From G965205255 sp965205255 (GTDB taxonomy: Bacteria > Pseudomonadota > Gammaproteobacteria > Pseudomonadales > Endozoicomonadaceae), in the NCBI GenBank assembly GCA_965205255.1, contig OZ242051.1:1860001-1924000 (forward strand): a stretch of DNA of 64,000 bases, written 5' to 3'. Shown piece by piece: positions 34,716 to 46,600 of this stretch. The position numbers were made by a program, and so were the translations under genes. Positions within the stretch are counted from its first letter, which is position 1. Each line of letters starts with the position of its first letter. The notes under the pieces are model-generated. The model was not told the DNA's origin. It saw only the letters and a program-made list of their open reading frames with translations, and searched no databases.

Positions 34716-37700
34716 TTGGATAATATTGTATGTGAAATCATTGTAAAACTCACACGCTTAATTATAAAAGCTCTGGTTGGTATTTGCGTAATTCCTCCTT
34801 TCTTATTAACTTTTGAACAGGTTGCATGGGCTGTAAGTAGTAATTCTCATCTTCCTGAGCACCATGTGATCAGACAATCAGCATCTGTCTCTAGTGTACT
34901 GCCGACTAATACAAAAAACACCTGGCTAAGTTTTCAGCAAGCTGGTAATGGTAATAAGTTCCATATATCTCCTTTCACCCATTTACCTGTATTATCTGAT
35001 GGCTCCGTTGCCATGCCATCAAATGCCAATAATTTTCACGGTGCGTTTCACGCCTCTGTGGACCCCCGCACAGGAACGGCATCGCTCAATATGCCAGTGG
35101 CCACGACATTTTACGATCACGGGCAGGCAAAACGCAGTCTGATATTGTCCTATAGCGGAAGCCCATCTCCTCATGGCCCTGACTTATTAGGCCTTGGTGC
35201 TCACTGGACATTTAATGTGGGAACAGAGCACCCCTCTACGTCGGAAGTTGCCGGACATAAAACCACTGATCTAACCACCGGTGATGGTCATACTCTGACA
35301 ATGGAAAGTGATCGTAACGGGCAGGGTCAAACCTACTGGCATTTACTTCGCCATAAACTCAAAGATGTAACTGTCTCAGGAGAACCTGGGGACTGGACTA
35401 TTGCTACCTCAAACGGCATTCGTGAACATTTACTCTACGGTTACGAAGACTGGGAAGAAGGGCACGACGGGCAGCGTGTATGGTTCTATTATGACCGCAA
35501 TGGGCCAACCGATATGACCCGACGCCTACTCTATATCTGCGGGCACCCGTTAACAGAAGATCAGGCTGAAGGGGCTGTTAATGCCTGTCCAGACAATGGT
35601 GTCAGAATCACCTATGAAGCTCATGATATTACCATACATGCTCAGCAGACAGTGACTATACATACCGGTGAGACTGAAGGTGAAACACAGGTTACCTCAG
35701 TCACCCTTCCGCCCTTTTCCAGTGAGAACATCAGTAATCATGGAGTTCCGGCACACATTCTGTTTAGTTATGATACTCAGGGTGCCCGCCCATGGTTAAT
35801 CAAAACGATCACTCAACCTTCAGGTCAGATCAATACATTTCTTTACAACGATGAGGCAAATTATGACAGTCTCCAGCCTCATGGTATTCCAACCGGCTTT
35901 AATTCCGCTTCTTTGCCTGTGGTCAAAGAACAAATAATAACACCACCACCAATGTATAAAAACTCTCTGCCTGTACGTCATGTTTGGTTTCAGTACAGTA
36001 AAGGAACCACTGATCTGCATAATTTCACTGGTTATCTCAGTGGTTTTAGCCATATTCCCGGCAAGGATAATCTGTTCGACCGCGCCGACAGCTATACCTA
36101 TACGGTTGCACAAGACAACGGTTCATCAACTACCACCACCACATATAATAAATATCATTTACCACTAACGATTACCCAGTCAGATGATTTACATCACAGT
36201 TTAGTGTTGAAAAACGATGCCACTTACTCTCCTTGGAAAGGCACAACATTTGCCCAGTTGCCATCTGATTACTCTTTGCCGAAAAAAACGACAAAAACTC
36301 TGTATAGCCTTACCGGCACAGGGCAAGAATCGACAATCAAACCGGCGACTGTGCTGGAGCAAAAACGTTATAATAATAATGGACAGGTTATCTGGAAACA
36401 AGATGACTATGGCCGACAGACTTTTACGCAGTATTGTCCGCCACAGGGTGATGCCCACTGCCCTGCTATGGATCCGAACTGGCCACAGGCAACATGGCCT
36501 GAAAAAACAATTGAGATACCGGCACAAAAAACACTGGCAGGAGCTACGCGCTATGCCAATCTGAAAGCCAGTGATGATCCTGAACCTGCTGTTGAAGTAG
36601 AATATAACTATAAACTGATTCCTGTCGCAAAAACATATAAACAGAGAATCAGCCAGTACAAAAAACTGTTACAGCAACAGTGGATACGAGCAAAAGCACG
36701 ATGGGAAAAAACATACAACAGTCATAGTTCAGTGTCTTCTTCGGCTACCACGAATTTATTTAGTCAAAGCCGCTTTAATCATGATGTGGGTCAGGACACT
36801 TCAAGCCTTGCCGGTAGCTGGGAAGTCAGCACTAAAACCGTGGGGACATTACCGCAGAATATGGTCAGCCACCTGACCCCGGGCAGTCCGTTACCTGAGC
36901 TGACTACCGATGAACTATCGACCAAAGCCCTGTACCAATATAACCCTGATCCAAAGAGCTTGACTTATGGCCAGCTGGCTCACATAACCATCACAAAATA
37001 TAATCGCTTTTCACCAATAATTAATGGAAACGTATTACAGACAGACCAAGCCCCATTATCTGATGATCAGCCCGGACAGCAGGAACAGGTCGACTTTAAT
37101 GTCACTCACCGTATTGACCCCAAATTGCATACCCGTACAACAGATGTTGAAGTAGCACATGAAACACCTGAGTCTGCTCAGCAGGCACCGAAGCTTTTAA
37201 AGAATAATACCCGACTGGTTCATGCTGATTACAGACTGTCCAACGACGGTGAATTATCACTGGGGCAGTCGGTTTACTCACTAGATAGTGGTGTAAAACT
37301 GTCCACCGAGGACACGTTAAAAACATTACAAACACGCTGGAAATATGATGCATGGCTTCGTCCTGTGCAGAAAACGGTGACACCGGTTAGCGGAGGCCAT
37401 CCACAAAAAACATTATGGTCGTATATTTTTACCCGCCAGGAACAAGCATCTGTTAAAACGATGCCCAATGGTAGTCAGGAAAAGGTCGTTTATTCCGGAA
37501 TGGGTAAAAAACAGAAGATTATCTCTGTCTGGCACAGAGATAAATCGCTGGCAGGTGCATCAATGGAAGGGGTATCTAACTGGATTGCTGACAGTAAGAC
37601 CACTTATACCCATGCTGAAAAGACGGCGAGCCGAACTGTTTATCATGCAGACGACAACGGAAGAACTGTGGCACTAACCACAACTTATGGGTACGATTCA

Positions 37701-40700
37701 CTCGATCGTAATGTCTGGACCAAACTTCCGGATAATTCTGTTAGTGTTGTCGCCCGCAATGATCCACAACTGTTGCTGATAAGTTATCAGGTGACAACAG
37801 GAAGCCAGAATCAGGGTGAAAAGTTTGCACCTGTATTGGGTGTTGTTAAATCTGACACGTTAGGCCACCCCGTGGCACAATATACTTTTGCCATGAAACC
37901 TGATGTCAGAGTTTTGGGCAAACCGCTTTATCCACCGGCAGTTCAGGCGGAGTTAACAACACTGGAAGGTCAGCTCAGACCTGTCACCAGTTTAACGGCT
38001 GAAAATAACTATGGCTTGCTGCCACTTGCCGGAAGTAAGGGGTTGTTCGCCTTTGTCAACGATGCCATTAATGCAGGTGTTTGGCTGAGTAAAAGCACTA
38101 TGCAGTATGATGGAATGGGTCATAAAGTTGAGCAAACCCAGCCCAATGGTGCAAAGGTACACTGGAAATGGCAAAACAACAACTTGGTGGCAACCATCGC
38201 TCCCAATCAAAGCCTGATACACGATACGATAAACCTTCAGGGTAAAAAAGTGGCACGGTGTGTCAAGCCGTTAGGTCAGTCTGACTGCCATGTATTAGGA
38301 ACACGGCAGTACGATGACACAGGAGAACTGATATCTCAGCATGATGAATACGGCAATCAAATAAGGTACACCTACGACGAAGACGGTCGTATGCTTAGCA
38401 TGATAACACCTGCTACTAAAACGGACAAAGGTCATGTTTTTACTTATACCTACAACAGTTTTGCCAGAACCGGTGAGTCTGTTGATGGTGTACTTTATGA
38501 GACCTTCAAATACGACCCTGATACTTGGTTGCTGACCGATACAGACGAGGCAATCAGTCATCTTCATTATGATTATGACCCAAATACTTTACAACTGATT
38601 AAAGTGACTCGGAGCGCACCGGTCAGTTTTAAATCACCGGTGGGTATTCACTATCCTGGTGGTTTTGAAACAATGAGTTACAACCGTTACGGACAGGCGG
38701 TCAGCCTGCGTGATTTTGCAGGAAACAGATACAAAGCCCTGCACGATAAACTCGGCAGAGTCATTCAGACTGAAGTCATTTTGCCGAACCAGACCGAAAC
38801 CACGATGCTAACTGCTGTTCAGTACGATGATTACTTTAATCGTCCGGTGAAAATAATTAACGGTATCGGGATTGCCAGATACTTCACATATGACGCTCTG
38901 GGTAAGCTCACAACAACCACTGATAAGCAGGGTAATAAAACGTTACAAACATTAAGTTACACTTATGACTTGAAGACCGGCAATATTGTCACTTTCACCC
39001 GATCAGAAGACAATAATAGCGCAACACAGCGTTATACTTATGACAATAACACAAACAATCTGACGTCAATGTTATGCAGTGTAACAGGGCAATCTGATAA
39101 AGCCAGTTCACTGTGTCCGCGTGATACGGTTTTATCCGGCAGTCATTTAACAGCACCGCCAGTTATTATGGCACAAAAGTATACGTTTGATGACTGGAAC
39201 AATATCAAAAGTGTTAGCGAAAAGTTAGTCACCTCAGAGGGACAGTCAACCAGCAAAACGACAACATATACTTATGCAAGTCAGAATGCTAACGGTGATC
39301 ACTTTGATCCACACCGCATGATCGCCTTTAATACACAATGGCAGGATAGTGTATCGGATACCAGTGTTGCTCCCAAGACAATAGTTTACGACAGTTTAGG
39401 CAGGGTTATCAAAGATGCAGACGGTAATACCCTGCATTATAATGCGCTTGGGCAGCAGGACGGGTTTACTAATGTGCGCACTCACGGGCATACAGCATAT
39501 ACCTATGATGCAACAGGTCACCAGGTAGCAGAGCAGTCCTTTGATAGTCAGGGCCGAGCGTTGCAGGCTCCTTTATATATGATATATCAGGGTGATACTG
39601 TTGCAGAACAGGTGCAAAATGATGCCACGGGAAAAACGCATGTAAGTGTAGAACTGACTGGTGCCGCTCACAGTGAAGACAACCGCATTACCCGTTGGTA
39701 TCTCCATGATTATAAGGGTGATGTTATCGTAGCTGTTGATGCGTCGGGTCAAAAAATCAGTGATCATGTCTATAGTCCTTACGGTATGGATGAAGATCTG
39801 CTAAGCAGTCGTGAGCAGGCATTACCGCAAAAGCTTGATCTTGCCACGCAAGCCCCCTGGTGGAAAAGCCATCAGCCAGCCTTTGACGGCCAGATGAGTG
39901 ATCCGGTGACAGGGTATCAGTTTTTAGGTGGAGGCTATCGCGCATACAACCCGGTTTACCGACACTTTATGAGCCACGACAGTTACAGTCCATTTGCCAA
40001 AATAAATGGTTATGGATTTGGTGATAACAACCCAATAATGAACACCGACCCAACAGGACATTTACCCAAATGGGCAGGTATTGTTTTGGGAGCGCTTGGT
40101 ATTGGTATGGCAATAGCTTCTGCCGTCTTGCTTCCTATAGCTTTGACTTCCGCCGGTATTGCTGCCGGGTTGGATGCATCTGTTCTATGTACTGCTACTC
40201 CGCTTTATATACCAAGTCTTGCTCTTGGTTTAATGGGTGTAGCATCTGGTAGTCTACAAATAAAAGATAATGTTTCAGCCAATTTATCCAGCACATTTTC
40301 TGAACTTTATATTGCATTAGGATTCATGGGCAGTATTTCCGCACTAACTTCTGGTGGTGTGATGTTTGGTGCAGGTGTTGTCGGTGGCATTTTTGGTGTC
40401 GAAGAATCAACCGCTTCTTTGATTATGGCTACTGGTGCTATCGGCGCAATGTCAGGAGTTCTTGGTACGACTTCATCAGGCATGTCAATTAAAGCCGATA
40501 GTGATTATAGCAAACCCAGCACAGATTTTTTGGAAGCCATTGATATACTCAATTATATTAATATAGGCTTAATGGCCACAGCTATTATTTTAGATACAGG
40601 CACAACATTTTGGATGTTTGCCAAAGGTATTAGGCCAGAAGTTTCACAGAGAGCAACCTCGCAACGCAGTACAAGTTCCGAAGCACTTCTACAAACTCCC

Positions 40701-41189
40701 AGTGCCCCTTCATCTTCACCTCCACCCACAAACGCAGAAAGCCAGATTCCTTTTGTTTCTAGCGAACTAAATGCTCTTTATCCAGAGCTCTTTAATAAGT
40801 CAAGGTCTGAGGAGGAGGAGGCTAGTAATGTAGCAAGACACGAGTCAGGATGGCCTTCAGTCAGACAAAATAACATTCGGCAGGCTATTGAGCAAGCTAC
40901 TGATAAAAACGGAACCGCAATGATTAATGAGTATGGTGAGTTGAAAATAATGCCTAACACGGGAGACGAGCTAACGTTAGACAATTTAACCCCTAATGAC
41001 GGGCAGGCGTATGAACTCCATCATAAAATTACAGCTATAAGACAACAAAGACCTCCTCCTGAAGGCTGGAATCATCCGGGTGCATCAGCTGATGTATTAA
41101 CCCATGGCGGAGAAAATCCAGGGGCCTCCATGAAATATGGTGTTCAGGAACTTCTGAACTGGAATGGATTCCCTTCAAATTCAATATAA
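34716..41189 (+). CDS. Rhs/YD-repeat protein, tandem copy 2
   Basis: A 2157-residue protein, almost identical to copies 1 and 3 up to the RHS core; by eye it differs from copy 3 at about 7 of the first 1780 residues. The tip differs much more, about 29 of 377 residues, e.g. SAGIAAGLDASVLC here against SAAIATGVGASVLS. The signal peptide and TTG start are as in copy 1. It has NGNKF near residue 73 where copy 1 has NKF. The frame is fully open, so all three copies appear functional. Confidence 0.9.
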   Translation: MDNIVCEIIVKLTRLIIKALVGICVIPPFLLTFEQVAWAVSSNSHLPEHHVIRQSASVSSVLPTNTKNTWLSFQQAGNGNKFHISPFTHLPVLSDGSVAMPSNANNFHGAFHASVDPRTGTASLNMPVATTFYDHGQAKRSLILSYSGSPSPHGPDLLGLGAHWTFNVGTEHPSTSEVAGHKTTDLTTGDGHTLTMESDRNGQGQTYWHLLRHKLKDVTVSGEPGDWTIATSNGIREHLLYGYEDWEEGHDGQRVWFYYDRNGPTDMTRRLLYICGHPLTEDQAEGAVNACPDNGVRITYEAHDITIHAQQTVTIHTGETEGETQVTSVTLPPFSSENISNHGVPAHILFSYDTQGARPWLIKTITQPSGQINTFLYNDEANYDSLQPHGIPTGFNSASLPVVKEQIITPPPMYKNSLPVRHVWFQYSKGTTDLHNFTGYLSGFSHIPGKDNLFDRADSYTYTVAQDNGSSTTTTTYNKYHLPLTITQSDDLHHSLVLKNDATYSPWKGTTFAQLPSDYSLPKKTTKTLYSLTGTGQESTIKPATVLEQKRYNNNGQVIWKQDDYGRQTFTQYCPPQGDAHCPAMDPNWPQATWPEKTIEIPAQKTLAGATRYANLKASDDPEPAVEVEYNYKLIPVAKTYKQRISQYKKLLQQQWIRAKARWEKTYNSHSSVSSSATTNLFSQSRFNHDVGQDTSSLAGSWEVSTKTVGTLPQNMVSHLTPGSPLPELTTDELSTKALYQYNPDPKSLTYGQLAHITITKYNRFSPIINGNVLQTDQAPLSDDQPGQQEQVDFNVTHRIDPKLHTRTTDVEVAHETPESAQQAPKLLKNNTRLVHADYRLSNDGELSLGQSVYSLDSGVKLSTEDTLKTLQTRWKYDAWLRPVQKTVTPVSGGHPQKTLWSYIFTRQEQASVKTMPNGSQEKVVYSGMGKKQKIISVWHRDKSLAGASMEGVSNWIADSKTTYTHAEKTASRTVYHADDNGRTVALTTTYGYDSLDRNVWTKLPDNSVSVVARNDPQLLLISYQVTTGSQNQGEKFAPVLGVVKSDTLGHPVAQYTFAMKPDVRVLGKPLYPPAVQAELTTLEGQLRPVTSLTAENNYGLLPLAGSKGLFAFVNDAINAGVWLSKSTMQYDGMGHKVEQTQPNGAKVHWKWQNNNLVATIAPNQSLIHDTINLQGKKVARCVKPLGQSDCHVLGTRQYDDTGELISQHDEYGNQIRYTYDEDGRMLSMITPATKTDKGHVFTYTYNSFARTGESVDGVLYETFKYDPDTWLLTDTDEAISHLHYDYDPNTLQLIKVTRSAPVSFKSPVGIHYPGGFETMSYNRYGQAVSLRDFAGNRYKALHDKLGRVIQTEVILPNQTETTMLTAVQYDDYFNRPVKIINGIGIARYFTYDALGKLTTTTDKQGNKTLQTLSYTYDLKTGNIVTFTRSEDNNSATQRYTYDNNTNNLTSMLCSVTGQSDKASSLCPRDTVLSGSHLTAPPVIMAQKYTFDDWNNIKSVSEKLVTSEGQSTSKTTTYTYASQNANGDHFDPHRMIAFNTQWQDSVSDTSVAPKTIVYDSLGRVIKDADGNTLHYNALGQQDGFTNVRTHGHTAYTYDATGHQVAEQSFDSQGRALQAPLYMIYQGDTVAEQVQNDATGKTHVSVELTGAAHSEDNRITRWYLHDYKGDVIVAVDASGQKISDHVYSPYGMDEDLLSSREQALPQKLDLATQAPWWKSHQPAFDGQMSDPVTGYQFLGGGYRAYNPVYRHFMSHDSYSPFAKINGYGFGDNNPIMNTDPTGHLPKWAGIVLGALGIGMAIASAVLLPIALTSAGIAAGLDASVLCTATPLYIPSLALGLMGVASGSLQIKDNVSANLSSTFSELYIALGFMGSISALTSGGVMFGAGVVGGIFGVEESTASLIMATGAIGAMSGVLGTTSSGMSIKADSDYSKPSTDFLEAIDILNYINIGLMATAIILDTGTTFWMFAKGIRPEVSQRATSQRSTSSEALLQTPSAPSSSPPPTNAESQIPFVSSELNALYPELFNKSRSEEEEASNVARHESGWPSVRQNNIRQAIEQATDKNGTAMINEYGELKIMPNTGDELTLDNLTPNDGQAYELHHKITAIRQQRPPPEGWNHPGASADVLTHGGENPGASMKYGVQELLNWNGFPSNSI

Positions 41190-41241
41190 CAGCAATCTAT
41201 TAAAGTCTGCTAATAACAGCAATCAGAACTTGGTTTTGGCA

Positions 41242-42250
41242 TTATATGCTACCAGGTTGCGCTGTTAGTTTTGCTTGTGATAACATCAGCCTTTTAGTTC
41301 CTTTGTCAGCAAAACTAACAACAACTATTGTACGTACTCCTTCACCTTCATAGCCTGTTAAAGTGCCCTCACCAAATATTGGGTGATGAACCTGTTGCCC
41401 TAAAGCAAACTCACAGTCAGCGACCGGTGTTTTATAAAAAGGTTTTCTCGCTGTTAAAGGGCGAGTGAACTGAACGTTTGATATTCTGATGTCTTGTAAT
41501 AAATTAGCAGGAATTTCGTTAATAAAACATGAGCTCCTTTTGTTTTCTGTTCTACCATAAAGCGATCTGATTTGAGAAAAGCTCAAATACAATTGCTGTC
41601 TGGCGCGTGTAATCCCTACATAAAATAATCGTCGTTCTTCTCCCAATCTGTCCTGTTCAGCAGACTGCACACTGGGAAACAGGCCTTCTTCTAAACCTGT
41701 AATAAATACAATCGGAAACTCAAGACCTTTAGCCGAATGCAATGTCATCATTTGTACGCAGGCATTATCATTTTTTACCTGAGCATCTCCAGACTCCAGC
41801 ACTGTTTGAGCAAGAAATGCTTCTAGGTCATTCTGTGGTTTCAATGTTTCCTGCGTTTCATTCAATAAATATTCTTTCGGATTAAATTGCTGACAAGCAG
41901 TAATTAACTCCTGCAGGTTTTCGATTCTGGACTTTCCCTTTTCACCTTTTTCCTGCTCGTGCATTGTACGCAATCCACTTTCTTCAATAACTATCTCCAC
42001 CAGCCGAGAAAGAGACAGTTCATTAACCATTGATCTCAAATGTAAAATTAACTCTGTAAATGAGGTCAGCGATTGTTGAGCCCGGGATGGTATTGCTTTG
42101 TTTTCAATTAAAACCTCTGCCGCCTGCCAAAGACTACACTTTTTACTTATAGCAACGTTGCGAATACATTCAAAAGTTTTATTTCCAATACCCCTTGGAG
42201 GAACATTTACCACACGCTCAAATGATTCATTATTATTTGATTGATAAATA
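41242..42250 (-). pseudogene. uvrD 3' fragment 2, cut by IS982
   Basis: It encodes about the last 335 residues of UvrD (from LIYQSNNNESFERVVNVPPRG to the end), nearly identical to the complete gene. The break coincides with the left end of IS982 at 42251. Helicase motifs I-III are missing, so it cannot be an active helicase. A secondary ATG-like start at 42213 gives a 323-residue open frame but is unlikely to matter. Confidence 0.92.
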
Positions 42251-42267
42251 ACCTCAGTTCGGCGTAA

Positions 42268-42882
42268 CTACACAGAAACTAAGCCTGTATATTGAATGTT
42301 CAGTGAAGGCTTTTTCTCTTTGTAAGTATAAGCAATCAATCCACTGATCAGATTGACCATAAAATTGGCCTTGGAACGGTGTCTGGAATGCTCAATCTGA
42401 CAGATGTTTTTAAGCTGATCGTTAATGGTTTCAATGATCGAACGCCCTCTCAACAACATCTTATCGAGCAAGGTGATCAGCCTGGGTTTCATGTTTTTCT
42501 TATGGGTAGTGATGAGTTCAACCCCGTATTTATCCAATAGCAATGCAGCCTTTTCTTTGGAGATATAGCCTTTATCGCCAAAGAGTTTGCCAAAAAGAAC
42601 ACTGCACATCTCATCCAATACAGAACGGTCATCGGTGTTACCTGAGGTGCATTTCACGTTGAGGATTTCACCGGTATCGCTGACAATAAGGTGAAGCTTA
42701 AATCCGTAAAACCACCCAGTGGAAGACTTTCCTCTTCCCGCATCATTCCGAAAAGTTCTATGACGCCTGATTCGCTTATTTGTACAGACGGCTAATCCCG
42801 TTGAATCAATATAAGAAATACCCGTGGGTTTGCCATAACGGCTTTTCATAAAAGCACACAGTGCCAGTAATGCTTTGGGCAT
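42268..42882 (-). CDS. IS982 transposase, C-terminal part
   Basis: 204 residues with the DDE_Tnp_1-type core typical of IS982: TGISYIDSTGLAVC (first Asp), GWFYGFKLHLIVSD, GNTDDRSVLDEM, LFGDKGYIS (second Asp) and RSIIETINDQLKN (Glu). It lacks the N-terminal region, encoded in the next frame. Its ATG overlaps the TGA of that frame (TGATG), so re-initiation is conceivable. A single T restored in CGTTT-CTC would fuse both. Confidence 0.88.
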   Translation of the reverse strand: MPKALLALCAFMKSRYGKPTGISYIDSTGLAVCTNKRIRRHRTFRNDAGRGKSSTGWFYGFKLHLIVSDTGEILNVKCTSGNTDDRSVLDEMCSVLFGKLFGDKGYISKEKAALLLDKYGVELITTHKKNMKPRLITLLDKMLLRGRSIIETINDQLKNICQIEHSRHRSKANFMVNLISGLIAYTYKEKKPSLNIQYTGLVSV

Positions 42883-43139
42883 CAGCTCGAGAAACGGTTA
42901 TAACTGACCAGTTTTGGAAAAAGATGCAGGTAGTGGCGCCTTATGGATTTAAGATAAAAATCTTTGAAGCAGCGATAGCCCGAGCGATGAAACTGTACAA
43001 CAATCGTCATGATTTCGCTCAAGCTGAGCCGGCACGCACGAATCCGGTGTTTGCAGTCAGATTCGAGTAAAAACTTGTTGAGTTCTGGCTCAAAGGACTG
43101 GCAAAAGTCATCCATATCACAGAAAATACGAGTTAGCAT
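42882..43139 (-). CDS. IS982 transposase, N-terminal part (frameshifted)
   Basis: About 85 residues from MLTRIFCDMDDFCQSFEPELNKFLLE through RLSLSEIMTIVVQFHRSGYRCFKDFY to LVSYNRFSS, where the frame ends; family members continue as LVSYNRFxELMP. The start at 43139 has GGAAG upstream and aligns with family members; the frame is open further upstream beyond the IS end. The copy is probably inactive unless slippage occurs. Confidence 0.82.
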   Translation of the reverse strand: MLTRIFCDMDDFCQSFEPELNKFLLESDCKHRIRACRLSLSEIMTIVVQFHRSGYRCFKDFYLKSIRRHYLHLFPKLVSYNRFSS

Positions 43140-43227
43140 ATCACTTCCATGTTTTGTATTGTCTTGAGAAACCATACTATGCATGGAAGTGATTGCTTTT
43201 AAAAGACTTCTTACGTCGAGCTGAGGT

Positions 43228-43272
43228 TCATATATTACTGGATCATTCATAGATATTGCAGGTGGATGTTAG
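43228..43272 (+). pseudogene. SDR gene tail, duplicated
   Basis: These 45 bases repeat 27314-27358, the last codons and stop of the SDR gene, with two or three changes (GCAGGTGG for GCGGATGG). They show that the unit copied as Rhs copy 3 began inside the SDR gene. Confidence 0.9.
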
Positions 43273-43603
43273 CAATGGGTAATCGCTTTGTCGGCAAAGT
43301 AGAAATCTTCGTAACTGTGACCTAACCAAAAGAATTAATGAGGTAATCACTGTATAAATCGAGGGATTTTCTATTCATTCAAAGCATCATACATCGCGCT
43401 CATCGCATAAAAAACAGCAAGTTCCATAACATAAATTGATAAGAAATAGTGCAGAAAATTTATTGTAAAATACAAATTTTGATGGATGTATACAGTATTA
43501 TAATCGTTTATATGCGTATAAAAAATCATAAAAAACTTAGATACAAAGCTATAAATATAACATACCTTTTAGCTCAAATAGTTATAAGCATGGGTGGTGA
43601 GTT
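43273..43603. other. Leader of Rhs copy 3
   Basis: Nearly identical to 27359-27689 (constant offset 15914), including the 61-codon upstream frame at 43449-43634 that overlaps the Rhs start. I see nothing else coding. Confidence 0.55.
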
Positions 43604-46600
43604 TTGGATAATATTGTATGTGAGATCATTGTAAAACTCACACGCTTAATTATAAAAGCTCTGGTTGGTATTTGCGTAATTCCTCCTTTCTTATTAACTT
43701 TTGAACAGGTTGCATGGGCTGTAAGTAGTAATTCTCATCTTCCTGAGCACCATGTGATCAGACAATCAGCATCTGTCTCTAGTGCACTGCCGACTAATAC
43801 AAAAAACACCTGGCTAAGTTTTCAGCAAGCTGGTAATGGTAATAAGTTCCATATATCTCCTTTCACCCATTTACCTGTATTGTCTGATGGCTCCGTTGCC
43901 ATGCCATCAAATGCCAATAATTTTCATGGTGCTTTTCACTCCTCTGTTGACCCCCGCACAGGAACGGCATCGCTCAATATGCCAGTGGCCACGACATTTT
44001 ACGATCACGGGCAGGCAAAACGCAGTCTGATATTGTCCTATAGCGGAAGCCCATCTCCTCATGGCCCTGACTTATTAGGCCTTGGTGCTCACTGGACATT
44101 TAATGTGGGAACAGAGCACCCCTCTACGTCGGAAGTTGCCGGACATAAAACCACTGATCTAACCACCGGTGATGGTCATACTCTGACAATGGAAAGTGAT
44201 CGTAACGGGCAGGGTCAAACCTACTGGCATTTACTTCGCCATAAACTCAAAGATGTAACTGTCTCAGGAGAACCTGGGGACTGGACTATTGCTACCTCAA
44301 ACGGCATTCGTGAACATTTACTCTACGGTTACGAAGACTGGGAAGAAGGGCATGACGGGCAGCGTGTATGGTTCTATTATGACCGCAATGGGCCAACCGA
44401 TATGACCCGACGCCTACTCTATATCTGCGGGCACCCGTTAACAGAAGATCAGGCTGAAGGGGCTGTTAATGCCTGTCCAGACAATGGTGTCAGAATCACC
44501 TATGAAGCTCATGATATTACCATACATGCTCAGCAGACAGTGACTATACATACCGGTGAGACTGAAGGTGAAACACAGGTTACCTCAGTCACCCTTCCGC
44601 CCTTTTCCAGTGAGAATATCAGTAATCATGGAGTTCCGGCACACATTCTGTTTAGTTATGATACTCAGGGTGCCCGCCCATGGTTAATCAAAACGATCAC
44701 TCAACCTTCAGGTCAGATCAATACATTTCTTTACAACGATGAGGCAAATTATGACAGTCTCCAGCCTCATGGTATTCCAACCGGCTTTAATTCCGCTTCT
44801 TTGCCTGTGGTCAAAGAACAAATAATAACACCACCACCAATGTATAAAAACTCTCTGCCTGTACGTCATGTTTGGTTTCAGTACAGTAAAGGAACCACTG
44901 ATCTGCATAATTTCACTGGTTATCTCAGTGGTTTTAGCCATATTCCCGGCAAGGATAATCTGTTCGACCGCGCCGACAGCTATACCTATACGGTTGCACA
45001 AGACAACGGTTCATCAACTACCACCACCACATATAATAAATATCATTTACCACTAACGATTACCCAGTCAGATGATTTACATCACAGTTTAGTGTTGAAA
45101 AACGATGCCACTTACTCTCCTTGGAAAGGCACAACATTTGCCCAGTTGCCATCTGATTACTCTTTGCCGAAAAAAACGACAAAAACTCTGTATAGCCTTA
45201 CCGGCACAGGGCAAGAATCGACAATCAAACCGGCGACTGTGCTGGAGCAAAAACGTTATAATAATAATGGACAGGTTATCTGGAAACAAGATGACTATGG
45301 CCGACAGACTTTTACGCAGTATTGTCCGCCACAGGGTGATGCCCACTGCCCTGCTATGGATCCGAACTGGCCACAGGCAACATGGCCTGAAAAAACAATT
45401 GAGATACCGGCACAAAAAACACTGGCAGGAGCTACGCGCTATGCCAATCTGAAAGCCAGTGATGATCCTGAACCTGCTGTTGAAGTAGAATATAACTATA
45501 AACTGATTCCTGTCGCAAAAACATATAAACAGAGAATCAGCCAGTACAAAAAACTGTTACAGCAACAGTGGATACGAGCAAAAGCACGATGGGAAAAAAC
45601 ATACAACAGTCATAGTTCAGTGTCTTCTTCGGCTACCACGAATTTATTTAGTCAAAGCCGCTTTAATCATGATGTGGGTCAGGACACTTCAAGCCTTGCC
45701 GGTAGCTGGGAAGTCAGCACTAAAACCGTGGGGACATTACCGCAGAATATGGTCAGCCACCTGACCCCGGGCAGTCCGTTACCTGAGCTGACTACCGATG
45801 AACTATCGACCAAAGCCCTGTACCAATATAACCCTGATCCAAAGAGCTTGACTTATGGCCAGCTGGCTCACATAACCATCACAAAATATAATCGCTTTTC
45901 ACCAATAATTAATGGAAACGTATTACAGACAGACCAAGCCCCATTATCTGATGATCAGCCCGGACAGCAGGAACAGGTCGACTTTAATGTCACTCACCGT
46001 ATTGACCCCAAATTGCATACCCGTACAACAGATGTTGAAGTAGCACATGAAACACCTGAGTCTGCTCAGCAGGCACCGAAGCTTTTAAAGAATAATACCC
46101 GACTGGTTCATGCTGATTACAGACTGTCCAACGACGGTGAATTATCACTGGGGCAGTCGGTTTACTCACTAGATAGTGGTGTAAAACTGTCCACCGAGGA
46201 CACGTTAAAAACATTACAAACACGCTGGAAATATGATGCATGGCTTCGTCCTGTGCAGAAAACGGTGACACCGGTTAGCGGAGGCCATCCACAAAAAACA
46301 TTATGGTCGTATATTTTTACCCGCCAGGAACAAGCATCTGTTAAAACGATGCCCAATGGTAGTCAGGAAAAGGTCGTTTATTCCGGAATGGGTAAAAAAC
46401 AGAAGATTATCTCTGTCTGGCACAGAGATAAATCGCTGGCAGGTGCATCAATGGAAGGGGTATCTAACTGGATTGCTGACAGTAAGACCACTTATACCCA
46501 TGCTGAAAAGACGGCGAGCCGAACTGTTTATCATGCAGACGACAACGGAAGAACTGTGGCACTAACCACAACTTATGGGTACGATTCACTCGATCGTAAT

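Larger units (their letters stand above)
42251..43227 (-). mobile_element. IS982-family insertion sequence
   Basis: The 977-bp element has inverted ends ACCTCAGTTCGGCGTAA (left) and, reading inward from the right, ACCTCAGCTCGACGTAA. It lies precisely between uvrD fragment 2 and a 45-bp tail of the SDR gene, with no target duplication. The transposase frame is split. Relics of the same family occur at 19760 and 25033. Confidence 0.92.

Noticed and set aside
34213..42213. Truncated uvrD copies as separate short helicase-domain genes
   Set aside because: They lack the ATPase motifs and native starts, and their ends coincide with rearrangement points.
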